In this document: positions 33,146 through 47,600 of the stretch, piece after piece
Layout: the number at the start of each line of letters is the position of its first letter
Numbering within the stretch: the first letter of the stretch is position 1
Origin: Azolla caroliniana
Lineage: Eukaryota; Polypodiophyta
Length of the DNA: 64,000 nucleotides
Direction of reading: 5' to 3'
NCBI GenBank assembly: GCA_043228905.1
Contig: JBHGNT010000013.1
Location: forward strand, 13,454,001-13,518,000
Notes under the pieces: model-generated
Told to the model about the DNA's origin: nothing
The model's database searches: none
What the model saw: the letters and a program-made list of their open reading frames with translations, nothing else
Position numbers and translations under genes: made by a program

Positions 33146-33183
33146 TGTGATCCACATGCTAAGCACTAGACTGAATAAATGCA

Positions 33184-33370
33184 TATATATATACAAGAAT
33201 ACATATATGCTTATGTACATGTTCTCACACTTCCAATTGAAGTAGCATAAGTCTGTTCAAAAATTCAAAGCTAGAGTTATATGTAGTATATATTTTTCTA
33301 GTATTTTTGCTCTTTTCAAAATCTTCATCAGGGAAAACACAGTCACAGAGAGAGAGAGAGAGAGAGAGAG
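33184..33370 (+). promoter_or_regulatory. core promoter / leader of PPR gene
   Basis: ATATATATATAC at about 33183-33194 is a plausible TATA box, with an alternative at about 33276 (TATATATTTTT). A pure (AG)n tract at 33347-33370 ends at the base before the start codon. Confidence 0.4.
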
Positions 33371-36298
33371 ATGAGGGCCATGGCCATAGACCTCGGTGTC
33401 TCCGCAGACCCTAGAAACAGCAACTCCTGTGCCCCATCACATCCAGACAGTCTCGTCCTCTCCCTTTCTCAGAGACCTGCGCAGAGCTTCGTAGAGAAAG
33501 AGAAGCAGAAGCAGAAAGAAATGGAGAAAGAGAAGGATAAGACGAAGTTGGAAGAGAACGAGGAGGATAAAGAGAAAGAGAAGAAGAATAAGAAGAAGAT
33601 TGCGATTTCTGGTTCGTGTATTAGCCTGCGCCAGAAACCATACCTTCGCTCTGATTCTAGTTCCTATTGGAATCCTGGAAGAATTAGAACGAAGAAGAAA
33701 AAGAAAGAACACAGCCATAAGATCCTATCTGTTCTTGAAGCCTTGCAATCTGGTCTCGACGTTCCTTCTGCCATGGAACCTTGGCAAGGTAAGCTTTCTC
33801 CTCGAGAAGAAGCCATTATTCTCAGTGAACAAAATGATGTGAACGTTGCCATGTATCTCTTTGATTGGTTCCGAAACCTTGAAAATCATATCCCTAATGT
33901 GTTCAGATACAATATCATGTTCAAAATCATTGGGAAGCACAGAAAATGGGATCTTTTAAATGATTTCTGGGAGAAAATGTCCGTGCAAGATAAAATTAGG
34001 CCAAGCAATGTTACATACAGCACCATTATCGATGCCTATACTAAATCTGGATTGAAAGAACAAGCTCTTAAATGGTTTGAAGGCATGTCTGAGGAGAAAA
34101 TTCAGCCAGATGAAGTAACTCTGAATACAGTGCTGAATCTGTATAAATGGTCTGGGAACTATTCAGAAGCTGAAACTTTTAGCAAGAAGTTTCTCTATGG
34201 AATAGACATGGAAGATGATAAATGCATCCGGCCACAGAAAGTAGATACATATAACACACTCATTGACTTATATGGAAAGGCAGGTAGCCTTGATAATGCT
34301 TCTCGTCTATTTGAAGACATGATATCATTTGGTCTCAAGCCTGATACTGTTTCTTTCAACACAATGATGCAAATATGTGGTAGCAATAATCGTCTTGCTG
34401 AAGCGGAAGCTTTATTTGAGAAAATGAAAGATAGTGGATGTGAACCTGATGTTGGTACTTACAATATACTGATTGCATTGTATGTGAAATCCTGCAACTT
34501 TCAATCAGCGCAAGAAACTCTTTTGAGCTTGAAGCAATCTCAGGTCTTACCAAATGCTGTCTCGTACAGGACTCTTTTTCTTGGTTATACCTCTAGTGGT
34601 TTGGTGATTGAAGCAGAAAACCTTGCTATGGAAATGGAAGAAGCTGGATTTCTTCTTAATGCAGCATTGCTTGTGCAGTTTATTCAAATGTATATACGAG
34701 CAGGAGATTATGTGAACGCTTCTCAGCAATTTAGTAGACTCAAAATGTGTGGAGACTTGACGAGTGATAACTTGTTCCCTTTGATTAATTCATATGCTGA
34801 ACGTGGATCATGGAAAAAAGCAGAACAGATTTTCCTTTCTTCCACAGAGCTAGGTGTGCAAAAAAGTAGCTTGTTTTATAATGTGATGATTAAGGCATAT
34901 GGCCTAGGTAAGAGGTATTGGAAAGCCTTTAGTTTGTTTGAAACCATGGAGTCTGAAGGGATTATAGCTGATGAGGCGACTTTTAACACAATGATACATG
35001 CTTCCGCAAAACGTGGTTCAGTAGGAAAAGCTGTTGCTTTACTTGCTGAAATGCATTACAGAGGATTCAAGCCTAGTGTTTCTAGTTATACATCTGTCCT
35101 TTCCACATTTTCTAAATTACGTCAGGTCAAAGAAGCTGAAAATGTATTTCAAGAAATGAACAGTGTCCATACACATGTAGATGAAGTGGCATACAATGCC
35201 ATGGTGAATGCTTATGCTGAGGCTGGTATGCTGAAAGAAGCAGAAGCTACTTTGTGTGCTATGGAGGTTGAAGGTCATACGACAAATAGCATTGCTTGTT
35301 GCATGATGATGAAACTTTATGGGAAACTTGACATGTTGGAGAAAGCTAAAGAAATGTTCAAGAAGGTTGAATGTATGCAAGTGCACCCAAATGTGCAAGC
35401 TTGGAATATTCTTCTTGATATTTATGGGAGGACTGGAATGATTGACACCGTGTGGGTTTCTTTTAAGAAAATGCAGAAAGGTGGTTATTTTGACAAAACT
35501 TCATGCAAGATCATTATACGTATATTGAAAAAAACAGGAAGGATCCAAGAAGCATTTTCTGTTGCAAGTACTATGAAAGAGTTGGGTTTGTTTTTTGGTG
35601 TTTCCTCTTTCAACGTGGTGATAGATCTGTATGCAAACAATGAGAAACATCAAGAAGCCCTTGCCATTTTTCAAGAAATGGTCAAGCAAGGATGCTGGCC
35701 TGATTTAAGAACTTACTTTTGTCTCAAGGATATCATAGAGAACTCAGGCCTATTAAAAGAGGCAGTGTGGAAATTGAAATTGGCTCGTAAGCAAAGAAGT
35801 AGTATACATTGTCTGATTGCTATGGCAAGTCTTTATTGTTTTGTTGGGATGCAAACAGAAGCTATGGAAACATGTTCTAGGATAAAAGAAAGTGGACTAG
35901 TGCTTGATATAATTGCCTATAATGCAATACTTAATGTTTATGGAACTAATGGACGGTTTGATGAAGCTGTGCGGATATTCCTTGAGTTGCAGAGAAATGG
36001 ACCAAATCCAAATGTTGTGACCTTCACTACAATGCTTTTATTGTATGGTAAAGCTGGATTGGTTGAAGGTGTGACAAGGTTGTTCAGCAGAATGAAACAA
36101 GTAGAATGCAGACCAGATGAAGCTTGCTTCAAAGCAGTTATTAACATATACAAACAAGCTGGAAGATTTGATCTAGCTAGCATGGTTACACATGAGATGC
36201 AATTTGTGCAGTTTTTAAAAGAAAGGAGTGATTCTCGATTAAGGGAGTCAGAAAGTGTGGAAGATGAAGAAGAGAGATTTGAGGAAGCAAAAAATTAG
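33371..36298 (+). CDS. P-class pentatricopeptide repeat protein (At1g73710-like), intronless
   Basis: A 975-aa single-exon protein. Residues ~40-75 are a Lys/Glu-rich low-complexity stretch. From ~175 to ~940 run about twenty 35-residue PPR helix pairs, seen as recurring TYNTLI, FNTMM, YNILIALY and VVTFTTMLLLYGKAG-type motifs. There is no C-terminal E, DYW or SMR domain, so this is a P-class protein. P-class PPRs bind specific organelle RNAs and guide processing, stability or translation. The N-terminus may hold a transit peptide, but its start is unusual, and Met1, Met3 and Met5 are all possible starts. The length and N-terminal motif LSPREEAIILSEQ match the At1g73710 group, from memory. Confidence 0.92.
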   Translation: MRAMAIDLGVSADPRNSNSCAPSHPDSLVLSLSQRPAQSFVEKEKQKQKEMEKEKDKTKLEENEEDKEKEKKNKKKIAISGSCISLRQKPYLRSDSSSYWNPGRIRTKKKKKEHSHKILSVLEALQSGLDVPSAMEPWQGKLSPREEAIILSEQNDVNVAMYLFDWFRNLENHIPNVFRYNIMFKIIGKHRKWDLLNDFWEKMSVQDKIRPSNVTYSTIIDAYTKSGLKEQALKWFEGMSEEKIQPDEVTLNTVLNLYKWSGNYSEAETFSKKFLYGIDMEDDKCIRPQKVDTYNTLIDLYGKAGSLDNASRLFEDMISFGLKPDTVSFNTMMQICGSNNRLAEAEALFEKMKDSGCEPDVGTYNILIALYVKSCNFQSAQETLLSLKQSQVLPNAVSYRTLFLGYTSSGLVIEAENLAMEMEEAGFLLNAALLVQFIQMYIRAGDYVNASQQFSRLKMCGDLTSDNLFPLINSYAERGSWKKAEQIFLSSTELGVQKSSLFYNVMIKAYGLGKRYWKAFSLFETMESEGIIADEATFNTMIHASAKRGSVGKAVALLAEMHYRGFKPSVSSYTSVLSTFSKLRQVKEAENVFQEMNSVHTHVDEVAYNAMVNAYAEAGMLKEAEATLCAMEVEGHTTNSIACCMMMKLYGKLDMLEKAKEMFKKVECMQVHPNVQAWNILLDIYGRTGMIDTVWVSFKKMQKGGYFDKTSCKIIIRILKKTGRIQEAFSVASTMKELGLFFGVSSFNVVIDLYANNEKHQEALAIFQEMVKQGCWPDLRTYFCLKDIIENSGLLKEAVWKLKLARKQRSSIHCLIAMASLYCFVGMQTEAMETCSRIKESGLVLDIIAYNAILNVYGTNGRFDEAVRIFLELQRNGPNPNVVTFTTMLLLYGKAGLVEGVTRLFSRMKQVECRPDEACFKAVINIYKQAGRFDLASMVTHEMQFVQFLKERSDSRLRESESVEDEEERFEEAKN

Positions 36299-38646
36299 GG
36301 GATATGACCTTTATCTTATATGTAACGAGAATTTACACATTGCTGCAATATCGGCAACCATAAAAATGTCAAGTCTCTAGCACTGGTAAAGAATTGGGGC
36401 AAAGATGGGAATTCCATTTTCTTATGTCAACATAGTGTTCAGCATGTGAGAATATCTGTGAATCTTCTGAACAAAAAGACGTATTACTTCAAGCTCTACT
36501 ATTTGATTATGTTCTCGTAATGTTATGGAAAGATACTTTGTTCTAAACTGGAACCAGTGTGAGCAGTAAGCATCATAGTGGTATAAAAGAGCACTACAAG
36601 GAAACCAATACTTGAAAGGTCATTGCAGGAATCTTAATGAAGATTATTTTTATGCTGAGATCAAAAGACATTTTTTTTGGTTTATGTAACTAATGCTAAA
36701 GATAGCAAGTTGAAGTATGAGGGCATATTGAGCTTCGGTGCATACTTTCTACAACCTCAAAAAGTGACAATGAAGAAGGTTATCCAGTTATGAACTTGCA
36801 GTTGACAGTTTATGTTTGAGAGAACTCAAACTAAGGGACTTCTATACCACTCAAGGCATGCCGTTGAGAATAAAGATAAAATAACTGAAGCTGCAGAGAA
36901 ATGGTTAATCAGTGATAGTTGTCAGGCAAAGGAAGTTTCTATCAAATGATGCCTTCTAATCTATGGAGCTTTCCTTCCGAACATGAAAGTATAGCATTCT
37001 ACCCTTGCTTCCTGTATTCCTACAAACATCCATATGAGAGCATATCTCAGAGGTCTAAGTTTGTCTCAAAAATGCTTTGCATGAACATGCATAAGAAGTT
37101 GAAAGATTAAAATTTATTAGATATTAAAATATTCCAATGATTAAAATTAAAAGATATGGTGTGAGAATTGGCAGAAGTTTGATGATTAAATTTATCAGGA
37201 AGGTAATGCTTAGGAGGCAAGACCTATTTTGGTAAACTAACTATAACTAGCAAGGAATAATTGGATTAGCCTAGTAGATAACAACTAATCAATGTAACAT
37301 TGAGCTGTGACTTGGTGAAACTGCTGTGGAGAATTTTATGTTATCATGTTGTGACTTGTGAGATTAAATCACCAAAGCTGGGTATGCAAACACCACTGAT
37401 AGCAGAAAATTTACATTGTATGTGAGGGCAATTAATCAACGAATGTGAAGTGTGTCGTGCTACCAGCATCAAAATTCTCCTCAAGAAATTCGGTCTAAAA
37501 ATAAATTGAATGAGTGTAGTGTCCAGTTTAGAACAGATAAAAGAATAAACTGATTAGTAGTGTACTTTCGTTGTCTTGACAAAATTTGAAGTATGGAGCC
37601 TGAATATATCAATGACAAGTGCAAAAACTACGAGGGAAAAAAAGTCCCGTAATAATTTATCCACACTCTTGGGGTTCTATACAAATTATAAAATAATTGG
37701 AATTGCATTTATGTTCATAAGTAAGTTTAAGGTGTTTCAAACTGACTAACAGAGAATATATCCCTTTGATGTAGAAGAATGCAAATTATACTGAATTAAT
37801 TCTGCCTTTTTAGTGGCCTCCCTCAAAGCTGCCATGTTATAGGAAATGTCACTCACAACAGACTTCTGTTTGTTTTATTAAAATATGAAGCATTTAATCT
37901 CCTCTTCAAAGACAAGACAGCATGCAAATAGATCAGTTTTCTCTAGGTCTCCAACAAACACATCATTGATACCCTATAGGCACTATTTTGGATGTTTGCA
38001 TACCTAGCACTCGTGGCTTAATGTTGAGAAACACATGGTTTAGTTGAATTCCGAGTAAATAGACGTGAGAGATTTTCCCAAGTACATAGAAGTGAGATTT
38101 TCCCGCCCCATAATATGGATTCATGGGTAAATATTGGAGTGACTTTATAATATACTGCATGTGTTTGAACATCAAATTAGCTCCACATTTCAGATTCTTA
38201 ATTCTGCAAGCATATTTTTCAGAAATAAAACCCTTTCAGGATTCTCTTTATATGCTTTACGTAAGTTACAAATATACATCAGGAACCTACTAGAAAGTTC
38301 CATGAACAATGAATTTGCAGGAGGAATAGAATGAAGCCTATAAAATTGGAACCAAGCTGTGAATATGTAGCTTGTCAGGTGTAAAGGGTTGACAGAAGAC
38401 ATAACCCCAGGCATGGGGAAGAATCGAATTTACAAAAATAAAAACAAAGATGACTCATCTTTCTGTGTTGAATTGTTGGACTGCACTGTTGAGTTGAAAG
38501 AGCATTCCTTCAATCCATTTCTCAATTCTTCCCAAGTTGATATAAAAAATCCATGCCAAAATTTCTCAGACCTTATATAAACAAAACTACAAAATCTTTG
38601 AGCTCTTGCTTTATGTTTGATACCACCCTTCAACCTACGATCTGCT
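36299..38646. other. intergenic between convergent PPR and coiled-coil genes
   Basis: 2.3 kb holding the 3' UTRs of both genes. No further coding region, RNA gene or mobile element was recognised. Confidence 0.6.
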
Positions 38647-41600
38647 TCAGAATAAGAGGACAGTCATCCAGATGTGCAATATAACCCAGTACAGCATCAC
38701 ACTCAACCTTGCCTCTGGCCTTCGCATTAGAAGTCGTTCTCCAGAAACCCTTCAAAACACCAAGAAGCAGAAGAAAAACAAACAGATTAAGCCTCCAAAA
38801 TTCATAATTTCAATTCATTGGTTGAAGATAATTCAGCAAGCTAAAACAATGCTTACCAAAACCCATCTATCCGATCAACTAAAAAGCGTGCCCCACGAGG
38901 AATTAATCTTGATGCTGTGAGCGGCTTAAATATATGTCCTGCATAAACATACTCCAGTTAGAAGAATGATTGCAAAAAAGTTTGGATAATATAAGAACAA
39001 ACTGGATACCTTTGTCGTCATCAGTGGAATCTAATAAAGATCTGTCACTCTGCATATCCACGTCAACCACAAATTGATCTGATGCAGATACTTTCCGTCC
39101 ACGAGTTACAACAGCAGGTGATTGTACTATAAGCTTTGCTCTATTTCCCTGAAGCATATAAATAATGTTAAATTAAATATTGACACGTTGAACCACAGGA
39201 CATTGATCTATCAGATTCCCCTCTCATTTTGAACACTAGAAAACATGAAAAATATACCGTTTCATCAACTTGTGTTGAAGGTCTTGTCTTGTCAGGCATA
39301 ATCAAATCATCTCTTTCTTCCAATATCCTCTCATTTTCTTGAAGAGATGCCTGAAGGAATTTGACCTTTCCAGCCAAATCATTATGCCTCATCTGCATAT
39401 CTTGCAACAACGCATCCTTTCTAGCAAGTTCAATGCGTAGATCTTCTGATCCAACCTGCATTCTTGTGGCTAGTGTCCCAAGAAGCTCATTAATGCTATT
39501 AACATCAATTTGCGAATCTGATTCACTTGGCAATTCAACACCCTGATTATCCTTTCCAATGATCTCCTTTAATCGTTTGTGAATCTGTGACAGATTGGTC
39601 GACTTGTCATCCACAAGAATTTTCAAACTGGCTATCTCAGTTCTTTTCAACGCAATCTCATCTCTCAACTGCGAATTTTGTGCATCCCGACCCTCTAAGA
39701 GTAAATGTTGACCTTGAGCTTCCTCAATGAGCTTCTCAGCAAGTCTCTTAAAGTTATTGAAATTATTAACAGTTGCAGAGAACCTGCTTGAAGCCTTACT
39801 AAGAGAAGCCTCCAGATCTTGTTTTGATTTCTGAAGCTCCTCTACCTTGGCAGAGAGTTCAGCTACCTGTGTCTCTGCTTTGTTCAGGGCTCCTACAAGC
39901 TTTGATTCCTCTGCAAGATTCATTAAATGGTGGAATTGTAAGTTCAGAAAAAATATACTGCATTTTCTTTAAAACATAATGGCTTAATTCAGTTATACCC
40001 TGTTTTTTTATTGACAAGATATCCTGATGTGAATGTAGTTCTTCATACATCCTCTGTACATTCACTTCACAGGCTTCCAAAGATTTTTGTAGTTCGGCAA
40101 TCTTGAGCTTATCTTGATGTTGCAGTTCATCCATCCTACTGCAAATTAACTCTGCTTCAGTCAGCTGACTTCTGATTTCTTGATTTTGTTTCTTGATTTC
40201 ACCACTTTCTTCCACATATAGTGCGAGATCTTTGACAGCACAGTCCAATCGTCCCACTAAGCTAAGTGCAAGCTTCTCTAAATCAGTTGATGCAGTTGAT
40301 GCTACATCTGAATCGAGTATGTCGAACCTTGAATTGTTACTTGATTGTAGTTGGATTCGCCTTCTAACTCCTTCAAGCTCTACAATTGCAGTTTTGACTT
40401 GTTCTACAACAGTCTTCAACTGAACATCTAAATTGGCAATCTCTTTATCCTTCTGAAGCATCAAGGACTCCAATGATGTTGAAACGTCAGCATCCATCAC
40501 CTGATTCTTCATCTTTTGTGAAATTAAGTGAATTTCATTACATGCCCCCAATAGTAATTGTGACATAGCTACAGAATCCTGAGAAGCTGCTACTATGAAG
40601 TTACTTAAAAAACTGCCAAAACTCTGGAGATCAGACTCCATCATCTCACACAGTAATTTCATAGAGCTAGTGTCCACCCCGTGTTTCCAGTCTTTGTGAC
40701 TCACTAAAAGCTGCAACAAGACAAGCATAAAGGTGTAAAGTCAATAAAAAAGAGAGGGGGGTGGCTTACAGAGGGGAAAAAGATACCTCTGATTTCCACA
40801 TTGTAGGGTAGGAATCCTTCATAAAATGCTCATGAGCTATGAATGTAGCATTGGTTGTTTGGCCTTCCAAAGAAGAAAACTCTTCTGAAAGCCGTATTGC
40901 CAAAGCATTCCTCCCTTTCATGTCTTCTGCTAGCTTCAAGCACTCATTAGCAAGCATCTTCAGTAAAGAACCCTGGCAGTCTTTTAAAGAGTTCACTTTG
41001 GTATATAAATGAGGCAAATCTTTAAGCTGTTCTAGAGATTTTTCTTGCTCACGTCCAAGCTCCTCCAACTGAACTGATAATGCAGTGTTCTCTCTTTCCA
41101 ACTTCCCTATGGATTCTTTTGATTGGGTCAACTCGAACAGAAGAGAGTTTATATTTGCCATTGCATGTTCTAGGCGGAAGACAGTCTCTGCCTTGGCTGC
41201 CTCAACTTTCTTTTTGTCCTCAATCAGGATAGAAATGTTGTTTTCAGCAAGCTTCAACTCCTCGTTTAGAGAGTCCAACCTTTCCTGTGTTTCTTCTACC
41301 TCAAGGGCTAACAGCTCAACAGCCCTCTTTGATTTCTTGGCTTCTTGCTCACTGACTCCTATCTTCTTTTGGGCATCAACCACAGTCTGTGAAAGCCACT
41401 GTATCGTATGTCCAATGTCTGCTGAATGAGGAGCACCTGTCATGCTTAAATTCCCAACAACTTCAATAAACTTCTGCAATGCTCTATTACTCTCCTGCAA
41501 GGATCTCTCAATGTTGAGAGCCTGATCTTTGGAGGTTGACAATTCAGCTCCTAATAAATCCACTCTCTGTAATAGATGTTTGATGTTCTGTTCTGCCTTT

Positions 41601-44600
41601 TTCAAAGCCATATCTCCTGCTTCTCTCTCTTTAATAACTCTACTGAGCTCAGCAATTTTCTCTTCCAATGATTGCTTTAGAGCATCCCGTTGCTGAACAA
41701 CATTCTTGCCTTTCTTTATAGCCAGGCTCAACTTTTCCCGAACAGATGCAAGCTTTTCTTCTGATTGACTAGCTTCCATACTTGACTTTGCAATTTCGCT
41801 TCTCATTAACGAAAGTTTCTCAGACATTTCCTTCACCTGAGTTTGTGATTCATTAACTTCATTCTCAAGTGCTGATTTGATTACATGGAGTTCTTCAATT
41901 TGTCGGCACAAATTACTTTCACTTATAATCTTCAATGAAAGTGCTTCACCTAATTCATTTAACTCTGACTCTCTCTCTTTATCAACCAAACTTGAAGCCA
42001 ACAGTTTCTCAACTTCAGCTTTTGCATCTGCAATTTTCATAGCCAAATCCCTACAGTTATCACCAAGCAATTTCACTAGTTGTCCTATTGCTATACTCAT
42101 AGTGGGAGCAGAAAGTGTTCTTTTGATTTCCTCTGCCTGCAGAACATCGCCTAGCATGGTAGGGAAACTAACAATAAGAGTTTCTAGGTCTGTATGCTGC
42201 ACTGGAGATTGGATCTGTTCGTTTCTCTCCTGTTCTGTCTCATCTGGATAGGACCTTTCTGACACACCAATTTCAGAATGAACTTGAAGGGTTAGTCTTG
42301 ATGTGTTGTTGTATTTGGAAGTCACATCCTCCAAATCCATTACTGTCACTTTCAACTCCTTCTCCTTTGCCTCTAGCTCACAACTGATCATATCATTCTG
42401 CACCTGTAACTTATGAAGAGCATTATTCAGGGATTCAATTGTTGCTTTCAAGGTTTCCACTTCTTGTTGAAGAAGATTAGAGCGAGCATATGAATCAGAA
42501 ACCTCTTTGCCCAACCACTCAATTCTATCCTCTGCTTCTTTTGACCTCACTGTTGGAGGCATCTCGATCGCATCTAACACCTGCTCCCACTTTTGTATTA
42601 TAAGGTTCCTCTCAACCAAAGACTGCTCCAACATAGCAGACTGCTCTGCCATTCCCCTGTATTTTCGAAGTAGATCATCACACTTTCGGTTTAACTCTTC
42701 AATTTCCTGTGTCTGTAAATCTGGGTCTGTACCTGATGACTCATCTAGTCCCCTTACTTGGGGTTGACCTTCCCCTTCAAGCAGGAGGTTTCTTCGACTA
42801 TATGCTTCAATTAAAAAATCTACTTTCTCAAATATATCTTTAAGCAGTATCTCTTCTGGTAGATTTGAATCTTCCAAGATCTCCTCGATCTTCTGGAGTA
42901 TAGCATCCTTTTGCAAGAAAGATTCCCTTAAAGCATTTGCAGAATTTCTTATGTACGAAAGCTCTGATTCTAAAGCTTCTACACGGTCCACTGACTCTGC
43001 ATACAGTTTGACTTTGTTATAAGCTTCACTTAGGGCAGACTCTTTTAGCTGCAGCTCATGTTTATATGAGGATGTTATGGCATCTAACTCTGCAGTTTTC
43101 TCCGCTAGCAACTGCTTCAGGTTGTCTCTCTGCTGAAGAAGAGCTTTTCCTTTAGTTACTGCCATGCTCAACTTCTCTCTAACTCCAAGCAATTTTTCTT
43201 CCGCCTGTTGGACCTTCTGCTCACTTTCGTCATTTGTTCTATTAAGCTGACTTGTTAAGAGGCTTATCTGATCATGCAAACCAGATATTTCTATCTCCTT
43301 AGAGGCCATGAGGGTTTTCAGCTCATCAACCTCTTCATGGGCAGGAGATTCAGAGTCATTAACTTTTTGTAAAAGCAGCTTAATTTCTGCAGAATAAACT
43401 CCATATTGCTCTAACAAAGATCTGACTGCATGTTCCATATCAGCCATTGAATTGCAATCAATGTCTTCTACCTGGTCTGGACCCCCTAGAGTTTCTCTTA
43501 TTCTCTTTGACAGGTTACTAATCTGCAAGCACATCCTGGAATATTGTTCTTTCTGTTCAGCATACAGTGTCTGTGTGCTTTTAAGTTCACTTTCTAATGC
43601 AATCTTTTCGTCGGAAGTCTTGGTTGCCTCTGCCACTACGCTGTCAACCTGTTCTGAAAGCCTTTGAATATCGGTATCTTTTATTGATAATAAGTCCTCC
43701 AACTGTCCAATCTTGCTTTCTATGTGTGTCCTTCCCTCCAAGTTCTTCTGAAGATCTTCATATCTCTGAGACAGCTCAGTAAGCTGCTTCAAATACCCGT
43801 CTTTAATTTCTATTTGTTGGAAAGTTTCCTCCCTTGCATGTGTAAGTTCATTGCTTAAAAGTTCTAGTTGGCTATGCAAAAGAGTCAATTCCTCCTGCTC
43901 TGAGATGGTAAGTGCTTTCAAGCTATCCATTTCCAGAGCCCTTTGAGAAAGGAGTTTCAGTTCCACACAATTTGTTTCATATTTTTCTAATAAATAGCCA
44001 ATTCCAATCTCCAGGGCACCCATGGAATCGGTGCTAATGTCCTCTGAATCATATGCAGTATTAACAGCAGAACATATCCTCTCAGATAGAGTACTAGCTT
44101 GTAAGCACATCCGTAAAAGCTTCTGCTCCTGCTCCATGTATAAGCTCCTAATGTGTTCAAGATCAGCTTCCAGAACATCCTTTACTTTACTAGATTTTGC
44201 TGCCTCTGTCATTACCAGATCGTAACTTTCGGAAAGCTCCAAAAACTGATTAGAAAGTTTCTCCATATCTGTGTCTCTCACTGATAATAAATTTTCCAAC
44301 TGGCTAAGCCTGATTTCCATCTTCATCTTTTCCTCTTGATCCTTTTGCAGGGACTCATACTTCTGGGTTAGCGCATTCAACTCCTGTCTCACCTTGTTTT
44401 CTTTATTAGAGGTTTCCTCTAGATTCTTTTGTATATCCTCATAGTTCTGAGAGAGCTCAGCAAACTCCTGCCTTACTTTCATTTCTGATTTCATCTTCTC
44501 GTCTAGATTCCTTTGCAGGTCATAATAGTTCAAAGATAGCTCAGTTAACTCTGTAGTAACTCCCGCTAAATGAGCCTCTCTACTTGATAGTTCATCCTGC

Positions 44601-47600
44601 AGCTGTCTCATTGCGCTTTGCATTTGTCCCCTTTCTTCTACATTTTCTTGCAATGTGTCAATCCAGGTATCACAATCTTGTTGTAGAGTCTCAAGGCTAG
44701 CAGTGGACAGCACTGCCTCATGAGATACCCCACTAATTTTCTCTTCTGCCTCATGATAAACGAGATGGTGCAGACGCCCAACCACATGCATTAGAACTTT
44801 CAAAGTCACATCTGTCCCATCAGTTCCTTTTTCAGCTTCAGCATTGAATTCAACCTGAAGCCCTTCACTCTCAGATTCCTTCACATGAACTGGGGTATGA
44901 AACTCCCTTGTCAAACCTGTCATTTCTTCTACTGTGACCTAAATGACATAGTTAAAAACCACAACATATCAATATGCTTCATTAACAAACAATCATCAGC
45001 ATCTACAGGAATTAAAGTTATCAAAAAATACTGAAATTTAAACATTTATAATTAACTTAGTAATCAAGCTATTGTCATGCTTTCACAAACTTTTCACACA
45101 TCCAGCGCTTGTTGATGTGAGGAACTCATGAAATCCAGCCTTGAGATAGACCACATAAGATACTCTATTCTCAGGCTCAAGGCAATAAAGACAACTCTTA
45201 ATATGGATCCTGTGAATCGGATTCATCCTGAGTGCAACTCTGACTCTGACTCTCAATAATTATATCCATCTTAATCATCAGAATACATTCTGGTTGTTTG
45301 CCTATGGCTTGCATGGTAATCAGAAATTAGTTTTGAAAAATTATATCCATCCTAACCATCAGAATACACTCATTGTTTGGCTATGGTTTCAACTGTTTTG
45401 CGTGCATGACAAACAGAAATTAGTTCTGAAAAATCCTTAAAAGTTGCAGGCTTATGAATTACGTGAGTAGATCAATCTTATCTAATGGATGATAGAAAAT
45501 ATTTGATTGAGAAGATAATTTGGATACTCCACGTCAAGATCATACTACACCATGGACACTTAGATCGCTGATGTACAGGTCATAGATAAATACTTTTATG
45601 CAATGGGATAAGAAATAGCTGAATAAGTCTGAACATGATATATGAGCGCATGCTACATATAGACTATTGTCTTTATTAAGATGCATGTGCAACCTGAGAC
45701 TCAAATCATGTCAAATGCTGAGTATTACAAGCAAGAATCATGGCACCTTTTCTGGGAGTTAACATTAGTCCCTACTACCTCCATAAAGCAGCACTCAGGT
45801 CTCTGCATGTCTTGACAATGGGCATAATGCAGTAACCATCCATGAGTTTTTATATGCAATTGTTATCCTTTCAAGGATATTAAAGAAACATTTGTGGAAC
45901 GATTTAGGTTTATGTGCAATGGTGCGCAATGGCAGTCACACATGCTGATACATTGGACTATAACAGAGTCTCATGGAATGAATATCCAACCATGACTCGG
46001 TCATTTTCCTTTTAAATATAATATATAGAACTCCTCTTCTCTGCTTCATTGATAGAAAGTATTCTACAAGATGACACTATTCTGGTGAGAAATAAGATCA
46101 AAGGAAATAGTTACTGCACTTCTTTTCTATGCTTGAATGATACAAGGCACTTTAAAAAATGACACTGGTATTATTCTGAAATATCAAATATATTTTTACC
46201 TTGTTGTCCCCTTGAGTACACCAAGCACTTGAGAAACACAAAACCTGTGAATCACCTAAGCTTTTTTGGTCATCACCTTGATTCTTTGTTAAAGCCAGTA
46301 AAGATGATTCTGACGCACAAATTTCAGGGTCTAAGTTTCTCTCAGATAAGTTCATATCAACGGAAGGTGGGCCCTCAGAAGCTCTAGATTCCTGCTCATT
46401 TAGTGGATTCACCGTGGAGTTGTTTAGGTTCACATTTGCACTAAAATCACCATCTTCATTACTCAAACTAGCATTTGCTGACGTATCTTTTTGTCCCTCA
46501 AAGTAAATTTCTCTTGTTGAGTCGCTACTTGGAATCTGTGGCCTTGAATCGTCCATCCTGATTGTAGAAGATCCTGGGGAAGAAAACTGTATATTAATTT
46601 TCTCCTCAACGGCATCTTTTTTATCGGTGGCTATTTCATTCAACTCAGACTCAACAGAAGTTACAAATGTCTGGTCTCCATTCAAAACATCTTTTGAGGA
46701 ATTTGCATCTAAAGCATATCCTATTTCAGATGCCAACTCAACCCCGCCTGCAGAAGCAACCACTAAATCATTGACAATTTCCACCATTTCAAGTGCATGA
46801 GACTTCATATCAGGATCTATTTCTACTGAAACAGTATTGCAACTTGGAATTTCCTCTTGATTAATAGACCTTGTTTCCTGATTCAATAAGGTTACACTTT
46901 CCTCTCCTGTTTCAGCACTAGAATCTATCTCAGATGTTAGTTTCCTAACCTCCTCAACAACTATGGATCCAATACTTCCTATTGTCTGTTCAGACTGATA
47001 TTGCAATTCTTCAATTTGATTTACAGGTGCATCTTCGTCTAATGTGTATGTGCTCATATGGTTGGGTGCTGCTACATCAATTTTCACCAGCCTGGGCAGT
47101 ATCACTTCAGGAGTGTTATGTTCTCCTATGCTCACATTTGATCGTTTGTCCTCACAAGATTCCATACTGCCAGAGATATTGTTGACATTGGACTCCAAGG
47201 GGGAATCTACTAGCTCAGAATCCCCTGCAAATGCATTTTCAACCATTCCTAAAGCACCCCCATCCTGAATCAAATCAGCATTTTCAAATTCTTCTTTCTG
47301 GCTCAAAATTCCTGCATCATTGGTCAGTACATCAGTGTGTACAATTTGAACATTTTGTTTGATATGTATTGGATTGGTATGTTCCTTGAGTATTGTTTTT
47401 TGATCCAAAAGCCCTATGCCAGTGAAGTTGTTGAGAGTATCTTGTTCTAGGATTTGATCTGTATGTTTGTCTAAAATATAACCATCTGATGTCACACAGC
47501 TTTCCACGCATGTATTTTCATCACACCCTTTGGAAATAGCCTCAAAACCTGTTTCCAACTGGGCAGACCCTATTTCTGTCTGATCAACTGCTATGGTCGC